Positions 1 through 34,688 of a stretch of DNA of 64,000 nt are shown here, one piece after another. The notes beneath the pieces were generated by a model. That model was not told the origin of the DNA. It searched no databases and was given only the letters and a program-made list of their open reading frames with translations. The translations under genes were made by a program, and so were the position numbers. Source of the DNA: Isoperla grammatica (Eukaryota > Arthropoda > Insecta > Plecoptera > Perlodidae); the NCBI GenBank assembly GCA_945910005.1, contig OX246740.1, positions 47,042,224 through 47,106,223 of the forward strand, written 5' to 3'. The stretch's first letter is position 1. Each line of letters opens with the position of its first letter.

Positions 1-1216
1 CTTATCTAAAGAGCAATGAATGTTAGTGTACTACTAACACTAGGTCATGACCTTAGCTAAGAAATTTCAAAACTTACAAAATTTTAGATTGAACAGAAAG
101 TTTGTACCGGTACGTATTACCCATGGCCAGGCGCCTGTAGATTTGGTCAGGCTCGATAATATTGTTGTGCTCTTATATTTCAAATGCAAGATTGTATGTA
201 ATTGTACACTTATTTACATAACATGTATCAGTGAGATAACATTGATAACCCCTTGGCATTGATTCCTCTAACTTGGCTTAATGACAGTTTGTTTTAACTA
301 TGTAATGACTTGTTCCAACTCTGTTCTATTACAAGTTATATGATGTAATATGGTTTTTTACCCTCACCAAGACCACCATGTTAACGTCAGGTAACACCAG
401 ACAACGTCAGACACCACTGAACGTAGGTTTCCGATCTATCATTGCTAGGTCCGGATTAGGGCCTGACCTTGCAACAATAGAGCCTGATTTCGGTCACATC
501 CGTGTGCTTAGCTATGAAGATCAAACTCAATAAACTGGCATTTAAAAAGAGAAAAATGTTCTTGAAATAGTGGAAGAAATGGGTCCATTATTAAGAGGGT
601 AGGAAAAGGAAATGATTGTAAGTCTGTTTGATACATTTTGAAAGTTTATTATTTTTTTATAATTATCAAATAGTAAAGAACAATTAATTCGTTTATGAAA
701 ATTATTTAATACAAACTCTTATGAGCTTATATTATCACAATTCAAATTTCACGTGATGCAAAGGTACACACAATAAATTCAAGTAAATTAGTCAAGTGAG
801 TTCATCTTTTGGCGACATATAGTTTGTCAAATAGTAAAAAATTAAATGTTAGGACTGACGATCGGTTGATCACACTCACAACTCCCATAAAGCACGCAAG
901 TTGTACGCAAGCATAAGGCCTATAGCTATTGCTTAAGAAAAAATATCTTCATTTTTACAATACAAAAGAACATTTGGCAATCTTTACAAATTCATAATCA
1001 TTAATCAATAACATTCTAAATCAGGTAACAATTTATTCCTCTTGAGTAGGTAATGACAATCATTTGAATCCTTAGTGTGACGGGATAAGAACAAGGTTAT
1101 TCCCGATGTGAGTAGAAAAATAACCGTAGTACGTTACAAATGAAAAGTTTGACCGTCTAGCTCTAACTCGAGAACTAGATTCTCGCGATCGGTTCCGTCG
1201 TGTGGGCGCGTCATCA
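1..1216. other. Left flank and 3' region of the MTHFSD-like gene
   Basis: AT-rich non-coding DNA. No exon with plausible splice borders or a recognisable product is visible. The right part should contain the 3' UTR of the minus-strand MTHFSD-like gene; a minus-strand AATAAA lies at 1032-1037, about 180 bases past the stop codon, and other TTTATT words occur further left. The 71-codon ORF at 47-262 has low-complexity composition and no recognisable product. Confidence 0.5.
1032..1037 (-). other. Candidate poly(A) signal of the MTHFSD-like gene
   Basis: AATAAA on the minus strand, about 180 bases downstream of the MTHFSD stop codon. It is the first canonical hexamer after the stop. Its use is inferred from position only. 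Confidence 0.4.
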
Positions 1217-4200
1217 CTAGACGGCTGTGATGTCCGTCACCTCGATCCTCGTGACGGGCTTGGCAGGCTCGATCTTGAGCATGGGGTCCTCTGCCCCCTC
1301 GGCCCCCAGCTTGATGTCCTGTAGCGACGCGATGACGCTGTCGACGGCGACCGGGGTCTTGGCCCCCGCCTCCGTGTCCGACGTGGCCTCGCCGCGGGGG
1401 GGCCGCTCCTTCGCGAAGTGGAGGAACGCAAAGCCGCGGTGGCCGCGCCACGTGATGTCGGTCGGCTTGACCCCGCGCTCGGCCAGCGCGGCCTTGAGGT
1501 CGCGCACGCGCACGTCCGTGCCGATGTTGCCGACGCGGAGGCTGAACTCGATGGCCGGACGCTGACGCTGTCGCACCGGACGAGCCCGGCGCTTGGGCTT
1601 CAGCTTCTCGGGGTCGTCCGCGCCCTCGACGCCGTCCACAAAGCCGCTGCAACGGGAGGGAGAGCACAATTAATACACTACGTTGATGGAAGCATGAAAA
1701 ATAGCGAGTAACCCGCAACTGACGCCACATCCGACCTACAACTATGCAGAAAATGATATGAACTGATGGACCAAACAACCAGCTGTCAAAATAATAAAAT
1801 TGCAACATTATGAAGAAAAACAAGTAGCCTATATAGCGATAGTATTGTGTTGTGTTTTCAAGGTTTTGTTTTCCGAAATCAGAACATTTTATTTTTTGAC
1901 AGCTTGTCGTTTGTCCATTGATTCAATTCGCTTGTTTCGTTGCTGTATTTTGGTTATGGTAAATCACTAACAAATATTACACCCTCATAAAGTCAACAGA
2001 GGAATAGAACTGACACAATGCAGGTTTAACATTGTACAGTATCTGTTAGGGAAGCACCTGCATGAAATGGGAGTATTGGTGGCTAGTAGCATTTGCAAAT
2101 TGTGCGGGGTGGAAGAACGGGATAGAAATCTCCTCTTTAGTAGCAATAGAACATGATGTATGGCCTGTTGGCATAAAGGGAGAGGTAAGGGAAGTCTGTG
2201 TCTATTGGTTAACCAGATCCAGTCCTTTAAATAACCTGTTCTGTTTCACATACCAAACTGCCGCACCAACATAGAGAGACGCTCTATTTTTACCTGCCTT
2301 CCGTCTTTATATAACCCTGGCTCTGTGGACATCGCATCCAGTCCCCATTCTTTTTACGCTTCATTCGCTCCACATCTACCTGTCACTAACTACCGATTTG
2401 CTTTTGGTTCCAGTATTAATTGTCACGCTCTATTTGTTATTTAATATTATAGGATTTCCTTAAGGCTGGTCCACACAGATTTTTAAGACATACGATTTTA
2501 GGTTTAAGGGGACAGTCCGGTGAATTTCCTATCTTTTTAACCATGCTATGTTGAAAGTGGTGATTTTGAGATAATTTGTAATAACCAATGAAAATAATAA
2601 TGGTATTTTTTTTTTTTTTTTTTTTAGAATTATTGGCAACAATGGAAAACTTCATTGTTTTAACAGGGCAATACTAGAAACGCTAAGGATTCTGTAATTG
2701 GCCATCAATTTTAAATTTTAAACACTTTTTAGATTCATTAACATAATGTCTTCAAAACTGGGATGGCATTTTGTTAATTTCATAATACTTTGGAAAATAT
2801 GATTTTTAAATGACAGTCGTTCTTACAAATTAGGATTTTACCAACAAATCGTTAGTAAAGAATTTTTAAATTGAGCAATCATAATTCAATCACCAAATCC
2901 CAACCCAATTTTGCTTGGAGTAATGTATTACACATTTAAAAAAAAAAAACAAGCTTCTATCTTTAAAATTGAAGAAGGAGTAGGAAAAACTGTTACCACA
3001 AATGTAAAAAAAAAAATTAAAAGATATTGGCCTTTAAAGTTCACAATTTTTTTTTTTTTTTCTTGTGCCAAGATGGCTTTTTTTGCCATTCTTTTAACTA
3101 TCCAATGTAAAAAAGCATCTTCAGTAGATGCGTCTTCTCTTTTTAAAACAAGGGCCACATTTTTCATTTTTTTAGAAAATTTCACCGAACTGTCCCCTTA
3201 ACGCGTAGTCGTAAAGTTGGATCATAGGAAACACGTACTGGCGTTCACACAAAGTTTTAGTTTTAAGACGTTGTTTTCATTGTTGTTTTTAAAACAACGT
3301 CTTAAAGCCTTATGCATTATGTCTTCAAAATCTGTGTGGACCAGCCTTTACAAGACAACGTCATTTCATTACGGATCTATACATAGTTGATTTTATGTTT
3401 TGGTCACGCTTATTGGCATAAAATGCTGTAGTGTCCATTTGCTAGTTTTTTTTTTTTTTTTTTATATCTGCTCCCTGTGTCCAACAATGAAGTCGGGTAG
3501 CATAGAAAATAAGAAATAAAAAAAGAAGACCGCTACTCACTCCTCCTTGGGCTTGCGCGTCGAGTTCCTGCGCCGGCGGAAGGTGCGCGTGGGCCGCTTC
3601 ATCTCGCCGTCCGCCCCCTCCTCCCCCTCCATCTTGCCGTCGCCGTTCTCCTCCGACTTGGTCGAGCGCATGCGACGTCGCCTGAATCGCGGCCGGCCGT
3701 CCCCGCGACCGTTGGCGACGCGCGGAGGACGCTCCTCCACGTCAGAGTCAACCTCCTTCAGGACGCAGCTGTCGCCGGCCCTAAACACACACATTGCGAC
3801 CACATTGGTTTACGATACTACATTTTAGAGACTTTATTCTGAATACAAAAGCATTAAAATTACAAATTGTACTATAGTCGGACCCACTTTTAAAGAACTC
3901 TCTTTTATGAAAATTCTGTATAATTTAACAAAGTAATTTTTATTCATCTTAAAACAAAAATACATTCAAATTGGTTCTGTTTGAACAAATTTCTTTTTTA
4001 ACAAAATTTATTGAAATTAAATATTTTTATTCATAGGCTTAAGGCCCTAGGGCTATATATAATGAAGAGGGGTTTGCATTAAAGAGCACAGTTTTACACA
4101 CAAAGAGTGACTGAATCATCTACAGACAGATAGTTTTGCAGAAAATAATATGAACAATGATGTAAGTTAATTACTAATTAGTTGAAAGTACCTTTAAATA

Positions 4201-7198
4201 GGCTACACACATGGAAATACTTGACATTTATGTCCGTGCAGCATGCTCACACCGGTTTCACAACAATAAAATAATGATAATAGTAGTAATATAGTGTAGA
4301 AGAGGAAACTAGATCTAGACATGGACAAAAATGTTTAAAAAAAAAAAAGCGCCACTTACGCTATTAGTTCTTCACGCAGGGTCTGCAGGATAGGAATATT
4401 GTTGAGGCGTCTCGACGACAAAAGCCTCCAGATGATACCGTCCGGCTTCGGCAGTCGACGAGACACGTTGTACACTTGGGTGGGAGTGACGATTACGTCA
4501 ACAGGCACGTCGTAAGGCTCGAACAAATCCTCGGGCAGAGTCTCAAACACCTGTGGGGTGAAGTCGGACAACATTTATGTGTGTACGTTATATATACATA
4601 TACACAACACACACGCTACCATCTGCACTTGGAACAGTTTTAGTTTAGTAGTTGCACTTGAACAGCAACAAAGAGCTAAGTAGGCATATGTTCCAATTAT
4701 AAATATAAATAGGCCTACACTGTATGTAGCTAGTAGGACTACAAAGCTATACAAGGGTTATGTGCCCAGTAAGCCAAAAAAGAATAACTCTGTAGGCCTA
4801 TTTTCTCAGTCACTTGACCATTGCCTAAAGACCCGAGGCAGAAAATTTATGATTTATTCTAACGCCTAGAACATTCAACCAAGGGTACTTTATGATAATT
4901 TTAGAGATGAAACAACTAATGGTTTACCTGCCCGTCATGAACTGTTGTCACCACAATTGTGTCTGAAGTAACTGCTCCCATTCCAGCCATCATAGCAAAC
5001 TCGAGGTCAGCAAATCCTTCACCTTTGCCAATCCTACGACCTGCATAAACAGAAACGCAAGACAGGTAAAAATCTTGCAAACTATGAAAGTACCACTAGC
5101 ACTTTGGCTTGGTTTCTTTAGTTGTTTAACAACGTACTCGACAACTAGGTCATATGACCATATAATTTTCATTTGAAAGACCTTTCAAATCAGAATCAAC
5201 AACTAAATACAAGGAGAAAACAGTGACTCATGAATGATTAACCTTGGACCTTTTCTTAACCTCTAGGGATCCAGGCCTATGCTTACTAGTCAACACGCTG
5301 CACAGAGTAGGGACATCATCTTTGAACGAACTTTCAAAGTGCACCAGGTCAGTCATCGTGCGTGTTCTAGACCTATACTGGCCAATGGAAAATTGGCACT
5401 AAATACTTTTAAATAGGTACATACCCTCTTTAGACACAGCCACAGCTCCCAACACCACAAGGTCAACCTTGATCTTTGCATCGAGTCCCAATGGTTTGCC
5501 AAATTGTTCTGCCCCGCGTCGAGATGCCGCAATTTTTATTTCCTTATTACCCGCATCTCCTGGCACCTCGACCAGTTGTAACAGCCCAGTGCGTAGTCGG
5601 GGAATCGGAACTAAGACACCCTTTTTCGCCTGTAAAAATGTATAGTATAAAATTTTAACCAGTTAGGCCTAACTTAAAACTGCATTAAGTATGCACTTCT
5701 TAATTTACAGTGTAGGCCTGTTCTTATACATGTGCAGGGAATAAGAGCTGCAGAACTTGAGCCTGAGGGTCTATGTTAGTTTACCAGTAAGTAGGCCTAT
5801 TCATACAAATTCATTCATGCAATAGGCTAGCCTAGACATATGAATGGCTGAAAAGTCATCATTGCATAAGAGAAAAAAAAGACATAATTGTCTGACACAT
5901 AACATAAGCTTGCACCCAATATGGTCAAGTCTGAAGCCTAGTTACGAGTTATGACGTGCGTCAACGTGAACATCAGTCGTTAATACGTAGGCCTAGGCCT
6001 AGGCCTACGTATTGACCAGCATTTACGCATTCACATTTACGATTCAACATAACGTCAGTTGTCAATGCATAGGCCTACCTACATCGACCTGCATATTCAT
6101 ATGAATGCATCAACTTCAACGTTAAAGCCATTCTAACTGGACGATGGATGCTAGTGTTTCAGACGCTCGTGCACGCAGATTGAAATTGCATAAAAAAGCC
6201 TTCTTCAAATCTCCAGCATGAACACAATTTGGCTCTCGACAATGGCAGTGAAAAAGCATCAATCAAGATCTGTCAACCCTCCCAAACATTGCTTACTATT
6301 CAGTTGACATGATTATGAATCAAAATCGCTTATTTGAATTAATTCACGGTCGACTCCTTTAAGTTAAAACCGATCATATTCTTAGGTCTACATGGGGCAA
6401 CAAATGTGAATTTAGGGCACAAAATTTAAGTAGGTCTAGGCCTAGTTGTAACACGCATCTGAAACAAGGCCTAGGGCCTAGGCCCTAGCCTAGAGGTTAT
6501 GTTCAGGCCTAGGCCTAGGCCCTACTTATAATGCATGTCCTAGGGCCTAGGCCGTAAGTCTAGCTCCCACATTAACCATATTAGTCTGTAGCAGGGCCTA
6601 TGCACACATAGCAAAGCTAGCCTAGGCCTGGAGACAATATTAGAACTTTAGAAACGTTGACAAATCCAAGCTTGCACTTAGCCTTGGGAATTAGGCCTAG
6701 GCCTCCATTGAATTTGAGTTAGGGCCTGGGCCTAGCCCTACGCCTTAGACCATTACTCGCAGGCCAATGTAAGCAAAGTTTTATCAGGTTATTTTGTGTT
6801 ATCACCTGAAGAGCTAAGAACCGAACAGCTTCTTGTGGTTTATCAGGATTGACTTTGATAATTTTGGCCGACTTGAAGATATCGAGTTCGGCAAGCTTGT
6901 TTGCCGCTTCTTCAGAACCTTTGAAGTTTGGAATTCGTCCGTACACAGGACGAGGAAAGTGAGAAAGATCATTCTTCTCCAAATAATCCCATACTTTCTT
7001 GCGTATCGATTGTTTTGATATCTCAACCATTACCTCCTCAGCTGAAAGAAATTAGAGGTTAACCTTGCCGAACTTGTATTCATCTAGACTTAAACAAAGT
7101 GGGCCCTACATAATTTAGCATAAATATTAGCTTAGGCTTGTAATAAATTGACGTTTATTAATTTTTAACTTACTAGGAGGTTCTTCATTAGCACTCAT
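1217..7198 (-). CDS. MTHFSD: Methenyltetrahydrofolate synthase domain-containing protein (MTHFSD-like), 7 exons, 479 aa
   Basis: Minus-strand exons: 7198-7174, 7041-6806, 5629-5425, 5040-4928, 4550-4360, 3780-3541 and 1646-1217 (TAG at 1219-1217). All introns are GT/AG and all phases join, giving 480 codons. Residues about 10-255 match the 5-formyltetrahydrofolate cyclo-ligase-like fold, with [14 protein letters not shown] near the start, then [16 protein letters not shown] and later [10 protein letters not shown], all typical of MTHFSD. Exon 6 is an Arg/Lys/Glu-rich linker. Residues about 371-445 form an RRM (LRVGNIG as RNP2-like, GFAFLHF as RNP1-like). Vertebrate MTHFSD is shorter (about 380 aa), and the extra length is mainly the linker. 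The family is regarded as RNA-binding, and cyclo-ligase activity is unproven. The first ATG (7198) lies in a 25-nt exon; an in-frame ATG at 7030 is an alternative start. Assignment is from motif order and similarity recalled from the family. Confidence 0.92.
2463..3347. mobile_element. PIF/Harbinger-like MITE with TTA target duplication
   Basis: Lies in MTHFSD intron 6. The termini are inverted copies of about 30 bases beginning AGGCTGGTCCACACAGAT, flanked on both sides by TTA (2460-2462 and 3348-3350). A 3-bp TTA duplication with such termini is characteristic of PIF/Harbinger or ISL2EU-type DNA transposons. There is no transposase ORF, so it is non-autonomous. A second inverted-repeat element (2508-3197) makes up most of its interior. 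Confidence 0.75.
2508..3197. mobile_element. TTAA-flanked inverted-repeat element nested in the TTA MITE
   Basis: Inverted termini, left GGGGACAGTCCGGTGAA and right its near-complement ending CCGAACTGTCCCC, are flanked by TTAA at 2504-2507 and 3198-3201. TTAA flanks are the piggyBac signature; a TTA duplication with an A-starting terminus (Harbinger) is the alternative reading. The interior has long A and T runs and no transposase. The two sets of nested ends show sequential insertion, the inner element being younger. Confidence 0.6.
5982..6013. repeat. Perfect 32-bp palindrome built on AGGCCTA units
   Basis: The 16 bases AATACGTAGGCCTAGG are followed immediately by their exact reverse complement, with no spacer, in MTHFSD intron 2. 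The surrounding 5.6-8.2 kb region holds many further AGGCCTA and CCTAGGCC words, so this is the densest point of a motif found across the window. Confidence 0.85.
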
Positions 7199-7953
7199 AT
7201 TTAGTTTATATTTGCTTTTACTTCACGATATTAGAAATATTTTGCATCTGCCAGAAGATTCCACACGAATTCATGGGAGTTTTCTCGCAACTAAAATGTG
7301 AACGATAGATCTACCGTGTGTTCCGGAAGTGCGTATGCGTAACAATCGATGTCAAAAATACGAATTCTTACCAAGTGCATTGGAAGATTTTAGGAAGTTT
7401 TCGCGGGTACCCACAAGCCCACAACCCTGCCACAACCACAATGTGCAAAGAATATCAAAGCTCGAAGATAAACCCCCAATAATATCACAATTGTGCCGGA
7501 GATCTTTGGTTGGAAGAACTTCTTTGCAAGTCTAGATGGCTGTGGTTAGGAGTTCATTCATTCGTTTATTTCACTTTTGAGGAAACCAAAATAAATTTTC
7601 GTAGGCCTAATAGGCCCTAGGCTAGTGAATAATATCAGTGAAATATAAATAGTACTTCAAGTCTAAAAACATTGTTACCCTACACTTGTCAGCTTTTAAC
7701 GGGAATATAATAATTTTTGAAGAATTCAGCATCTAGGCCCAAGCTCAATCCGTAGGCCTATATGGCTAGTCTAGGGCCCAGCCTAGGCCTAGTCCTTGTG
7801 ACAGGTACTGTGTACACATAGGCCTAGCCCTTCCATATAGTACGATAATGATCTAATCACAAGTGAAACGAAGTGTTAAAATCTTAACAAAAAAAAATAG
7901 AAAAATCGAGCTTTTAAACTGTCCGTTCGTAACGGCCTAGGATCGCTGGAGGA
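7199..7953. promoter_or_regulatory. Divergent intergenic region, probable bidirectional promoter
   Basis: The start codons of the minus-strand MTHFSD-like gene (7198) and plus-strand OGA (7954) are 755 bases apart, head to head. No TATA box is placed convincingly for either gene, and several TAGGCCTA-type words lie at 7600-7830. Shared TATA-less promoters are common for head-to-head housekeeping genes; the sharing here is inferred from spacing. No convincing exon lies in the interval. Confidence 0.55.
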
Positions 7954-30460
<22,507 letters not shown>

Positions 30461-30649
30461 GACGTCCGAGCAGTGCCAAGTGCTCGGCGCCAACTACGTC
30501 GAGATTAATGGACAAACAAAAATATGTTAATCTTTCTGAAACACGTAATTTTTACTTTTTACTTTTCTATCTCTTTTAAGAATGATCTAAATAGGCCTAC
30601 TTATACTTAACAACTGGTTATACAAATTTTAAATTAAACAGTAGGCGAA

Positions 30650-30655
30650 AATAAA
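30650..30655 (+). other. Candidate poly(A) signal of OGA
   Basis: First AATAAA after the OGA stop codon at 30458-30460. Use is inferred from position. Confidence 0.45.
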
Positions 30656-31550
30656 AAGCTGGTGTTATAAATAAACTATCGAAAGAATATTATGTATTGT
30701 GTATGTATATAAGAATTGCCAAGATGGAATGTACTGACTGAAAACAAGCACATTTATATGACCAGAATTTTCATTATACTGTAATAGTTTGTAGCGGTAT
30801 TCAATACCAGTTTCCTTGGTCATTGCTATATACAGTGTTGCCATTGGCTTGCTCTGTGGTCAGTACATCGTTTGGACTTTGTACAGATCAGATACATTAT
30901 CATACGTAACATCTGTTCCATGGTTCTGGAGTTTTAATACGGCCTTATGCAATGTACTGAGAGTGATGGAAGTGTTCTGTGTGTATGAGTTGAATTTCTA
31001 CATACAGAAGCAACTTAACAGGTTCCTACAATAATAATATATAATATATTTTGAAGTAAAACTTCTTTATAACAAATTCCTTCCTGACAAAGTGGTTTCA
31101 ACAAACTGTTTGAGAAGCCCCTTTAAGATTTGTGCTTATTTTATAGAACTAGTGCATTATGTTCAAAATTTAATGTACAACACTGCATAATGTAAAGAAC
31201 TAAACTAAGGTAATAGTGAAATACGTATTGTTTTAACTTTTAACGTGGAGTTTGTTTCAAAGAAGTTTTACTGTGGTATATTATATTTGTAACATTGATG
31301 TGAAATATCCTACATTGCAATTTGTGTACTGGTCACCCTGTGCCAAAGAAGAAGAGACTTTGTATGTACAGCAGAGCTGTAAGTAACGTAAATAGCCGTG
31401 TATGTCTTGTGTATTTATCAATTATCATTTTCAAGATAACAGAATATGATATTTCTGATGGTGTGGTCAACCTCCTATGATTTTATTGCCTATTCTCTGA
31501 CATGCCATCATAACCTTGAAGCTCAAATTCAAAATCAGACTTATGTAAGG

Positions 31551-31659
31551 TATTTTCTTGCTAATTGGTCTCTAACTTACTTGCCCATCGATAAACCTTG
31601 TCTTTAGTTTTTTTTTTGTAGCAAGTCCAGTGGAATCTCGAATGTTATCTTTCTTGTAC
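31551..31659 (+). repeat. Dispersed direct repeat, copy 2
   Basis: Near-copy of 30147-30254 placed about 1.4 kb downstream, past the end of OGA. It has no coding content. Confidence 0.85.
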
Positions 31660-34450
31660 CTGTACAAAGGATGGTGCAACATATCTCTATTCTTAGTACC
31701 GTAATATGTGCTAAGTTTTTTTTTTTATTACAAAACAGTGTGATAATAGGTAGCTTTATTATTCACAATATTAACATTAGCTATGGTGAAACTGAATTAT
31801 GCAAGTATTAACTATTAACACATTAACACATTGTTGTATAGGAAAGTAATAAATAAATGTGATATAAATATTCTTAGCATTAATGGTTTCATAATTTAAC
31901 TTACTTTTCAGATGATGCTTCTACACGCTCTGTATCTCGCAACTTTGTTGTATTTCCTTAGCTTAGATGTGGTAAAAAATAAAATGTTCATTATGCAGCA
32001 CATTATAAAGTAGCAAGTAGTATACTTTGCAAATCTGTTTTGGTTTGTTACTTTCTATTCTAATGTTATGGTCAAAAACTCGACCATCATATGCTTCACT
32101 ACATGACCCTAATTAAGTAATTTGGTTACTGTAACGTGGTATTAGTTTTTATTTTCTCACTGTAGCTGTAAATGGCAAGGGTTTGAAAAGCTAATAAGTA
32201 ATTGGCCTATTATTAATGCATTCTAGAACTGCATTGAATTAATAGCTTACAAGTTTGTTTGAACCTTAAAATATCTCAATTTGTAATGTTTAGGAATGGT
32301 CTACATGCTTTTATTTAATTATTATTTTAAGGCAGCTTTTTAGTGTCTGCTTTCTTTTTTCAAGCTGTGTACTAATTTCAATTACACATTTATCTGCAAG
32401 CATTGATTATGAGATAGTATGGAGTTCATGATACTATTATGTTTTACCTTTGTTATTTCAGTAAAAATGTTGACCTAGTAGTACTCAACAGTAAAGGTCC
32501 ATTTAGTTATCATTAATATGTAATTATTTTCAGGACATTAAAAATGTCTTAGTAATTGCTTCTGATCACATCCATATATTGATTTAGCCAATCTAGTACT
32601 TTGTCTATGTCTATGATATAGATGATTTGATTGATAGAATTATCAATGTGCTAGCCTCTCTTAATTTTAAAAGTACACCAATATGTGACTTTTATGTTGA
32701 TCTTAATATTGCTAAGGAAATACCTAATATAAGGGTATACAACGTACATTGTGGTACCCTAGATCTATGCTAGTTGTGTAAATAAATACTAAATAATAGT
32801 TTTATCATCTGTCTGCCACTACGTTTGTCATTTGCTTAAGTGCATGTAAATGGACTTTTACAGTTGCTCTAGAAAATTGATCAAATACATTATGTCCTCT
32901 ATAATGTTTTTATGATTGTTTAAGTACATCCTGTGTACTTGTCATAATATGACACTGACATTTTACGTAGGCCTACATATCATTTACTCGCTGAATTATT
33001 TTGTTTGTTGGTTTGGTGGTAATTTTTGTTGGCATGTATGTTGGCCAATGGACATGGACCCAAATCCTGGAACTGTTCTATGTATGCATGGGTTAAATTA
33101 TCATAAAGTCATATGTGATTTTGACTTCTCGTTACTGTTCTAACTTGTATTTCTCAATAATTTAAAATGGAAAATATTACTATATGCCTATTATGCCAGT
33201 TAGAAACAATTATTATGTCATTGAATAGAACTGGATTTACTAATTATTATATCAAAATTGTTGACTGTTTCCTATCAGCAGTATGAGTGTTATCCTTCAT
33301 TTCCCAATTATGGGTTCTTTCTCAAATTTTGTCAGAAATTGAATTTGTTTTGGACCCGGCACCTCCACCATTCAGTAATTCATTAATTACTTATTAATGA
33401 TATAATTTACATTAATACAGTTTTTCTCGATTAATCACTGGATACACTGCTTCTAAAATATGTAGAAGTAAATGTGGCTTGTCTGGATGTATGATGTCAA
33501 TTTTGTTTTGAAACCATATACAAAATCACATGGCACACATGTTGCACTTCTTATAACTGACAGAAAGCGATAGCTTTCACAACTGCAAACCTGCTCCAAC
33601 CCCACCTAAGTTCAAATTAATGTAGCTAAATTAGGTATGTATAATAATATAGAACTTAAATGTGAAGACTTGTTTTTTGGGTCTTAATTTCTGGGTTTGT
33701 TTCTACCCTACATAGGAAAATGCAATTCATTTATATATTAGCATACTATTTAAATGATGATTATTAATTAAAGATAAAATTATCATAATCTTGACTGTGA
33801 TGACTCTTTGATGTGTGAAGTGTATTAGTTTATAACCTTGGCAGATTTGTATGGGTGGGGGAAAGAGGAAAAAGGGGGGGGGGGGGGGCGGCAGCGGACA
33901 CAAACTTAAAAGTGTTTTGTTTGCCTGAGAAGACGATAATTTTTTTTATGAAGAAACTCAATTTTGGTTTTTCTTTGCACTGATTTAATTGCATTGCCAT
34001 TCTTTATTGTATAATTTGTATAAAGTGGTTGCTTAGACAATGTCTTGTTATAAGTTCACCTTATTTTATGAGAGTTGCTAATTTTATCCTAATATCTCTT
34101 TGTACAGTTTTGCATAATCTGTAATGTAAAAAATTGGAAGTTTAGTCTCGGATTTGTTTCTGTCTTGGGTGAATCGATGTTGAACATTGCTAATAGGGAA
34201 CTTGCACTTAACTTTCTAATGTGATTTTTAAAATCTGTACACGATATTAACTGATATTATGTCTTTACAATTTAAAAATCGAGTCATTCTACCCCTCAAA
34301 ATAATAGTTTTAGTTGCGTTCACTCTTTTGGCGCGAAAAAACGGCCGCCGCCATGATGAATCGCTGGTGACGTTACATGATAGTAGTCTGCCGGTGTCGC
34401 GCAGTCGACTGCACGCGTTCGCCCACACCGCTCATCGAACATTGTGCACT

Positions 34451-34585
34451 ATGGAGACTAAAACATCTTCTGGCGCTTATAAGTGGTGCATAGTACCCAT
34501 GTGTACTAACACAAGTGTAAAGACTCCAGAGAAGATTATTATTGTGTATTTTTATCAACAACGGGGACGAACCCCACAAGTGTGA
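34451..34585 (+). pseudogene. THAP-type zinc-finger fragment
   Basis: The ATG at 34451 opens a 44-codon stretch with WCIVPMCTNTSVKTPEK, the N-terminal half of a THAP domain (paired Cys, then N-T-S and K-T-P-x-K). The later THAP residues (the downstream Trp, Cys and His ligands and the AVPTF box) are absent before a stop. THAP domains occur in host proteins and in P-element or Kolobok-type transposases. The upstream 34330-34440 segment is CpG-rich and promoter-like. It could be a first exon or a decayed remnant; I favour a remnant. Confidence 0.5.
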
Positions 34586-34688
34586 TATAATATATACCTA
34601 CTAGACTACAGAACATGATAGAAAGAAAACAGTCATTGAACAAAATAAGTTACAAAAACACAGTAAATAAAACGTGGACAAGTGAGTA

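Larger units (their letters stand above)
30461..34257. other. OGA 3' UTR and gene-poor intergenic DNA
   Basis: A plus-strand AATAAA at 30650-30655, about 190 bases past the OGA stop, is a candidate poly(A) signal. The rest is AT-rich with no supported exon. It contains the second copy of the 108-bp repeat (31551-31659) and a G run near 33880. The 72-codon ORF at 30816-31034 has no recognisable product and may lie in a longer 3' UTR. Confidence 0.5.

Noticed and set aside
1418..1711. Plus-strand ORFs over MTHFSD exon 7 (also 1227-1565 and 3547-3828)
   Set aside because: Antisense shadows of GC-rich minus-strand exons with clear RRM and splice evidence.
30816..31034. 72-aa ORF downstream of OGA as a small membrane protein gene
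   Set aside because: Hydrophobic stretches but no conserved motif; lies where the OGA 3' UTR may extend.
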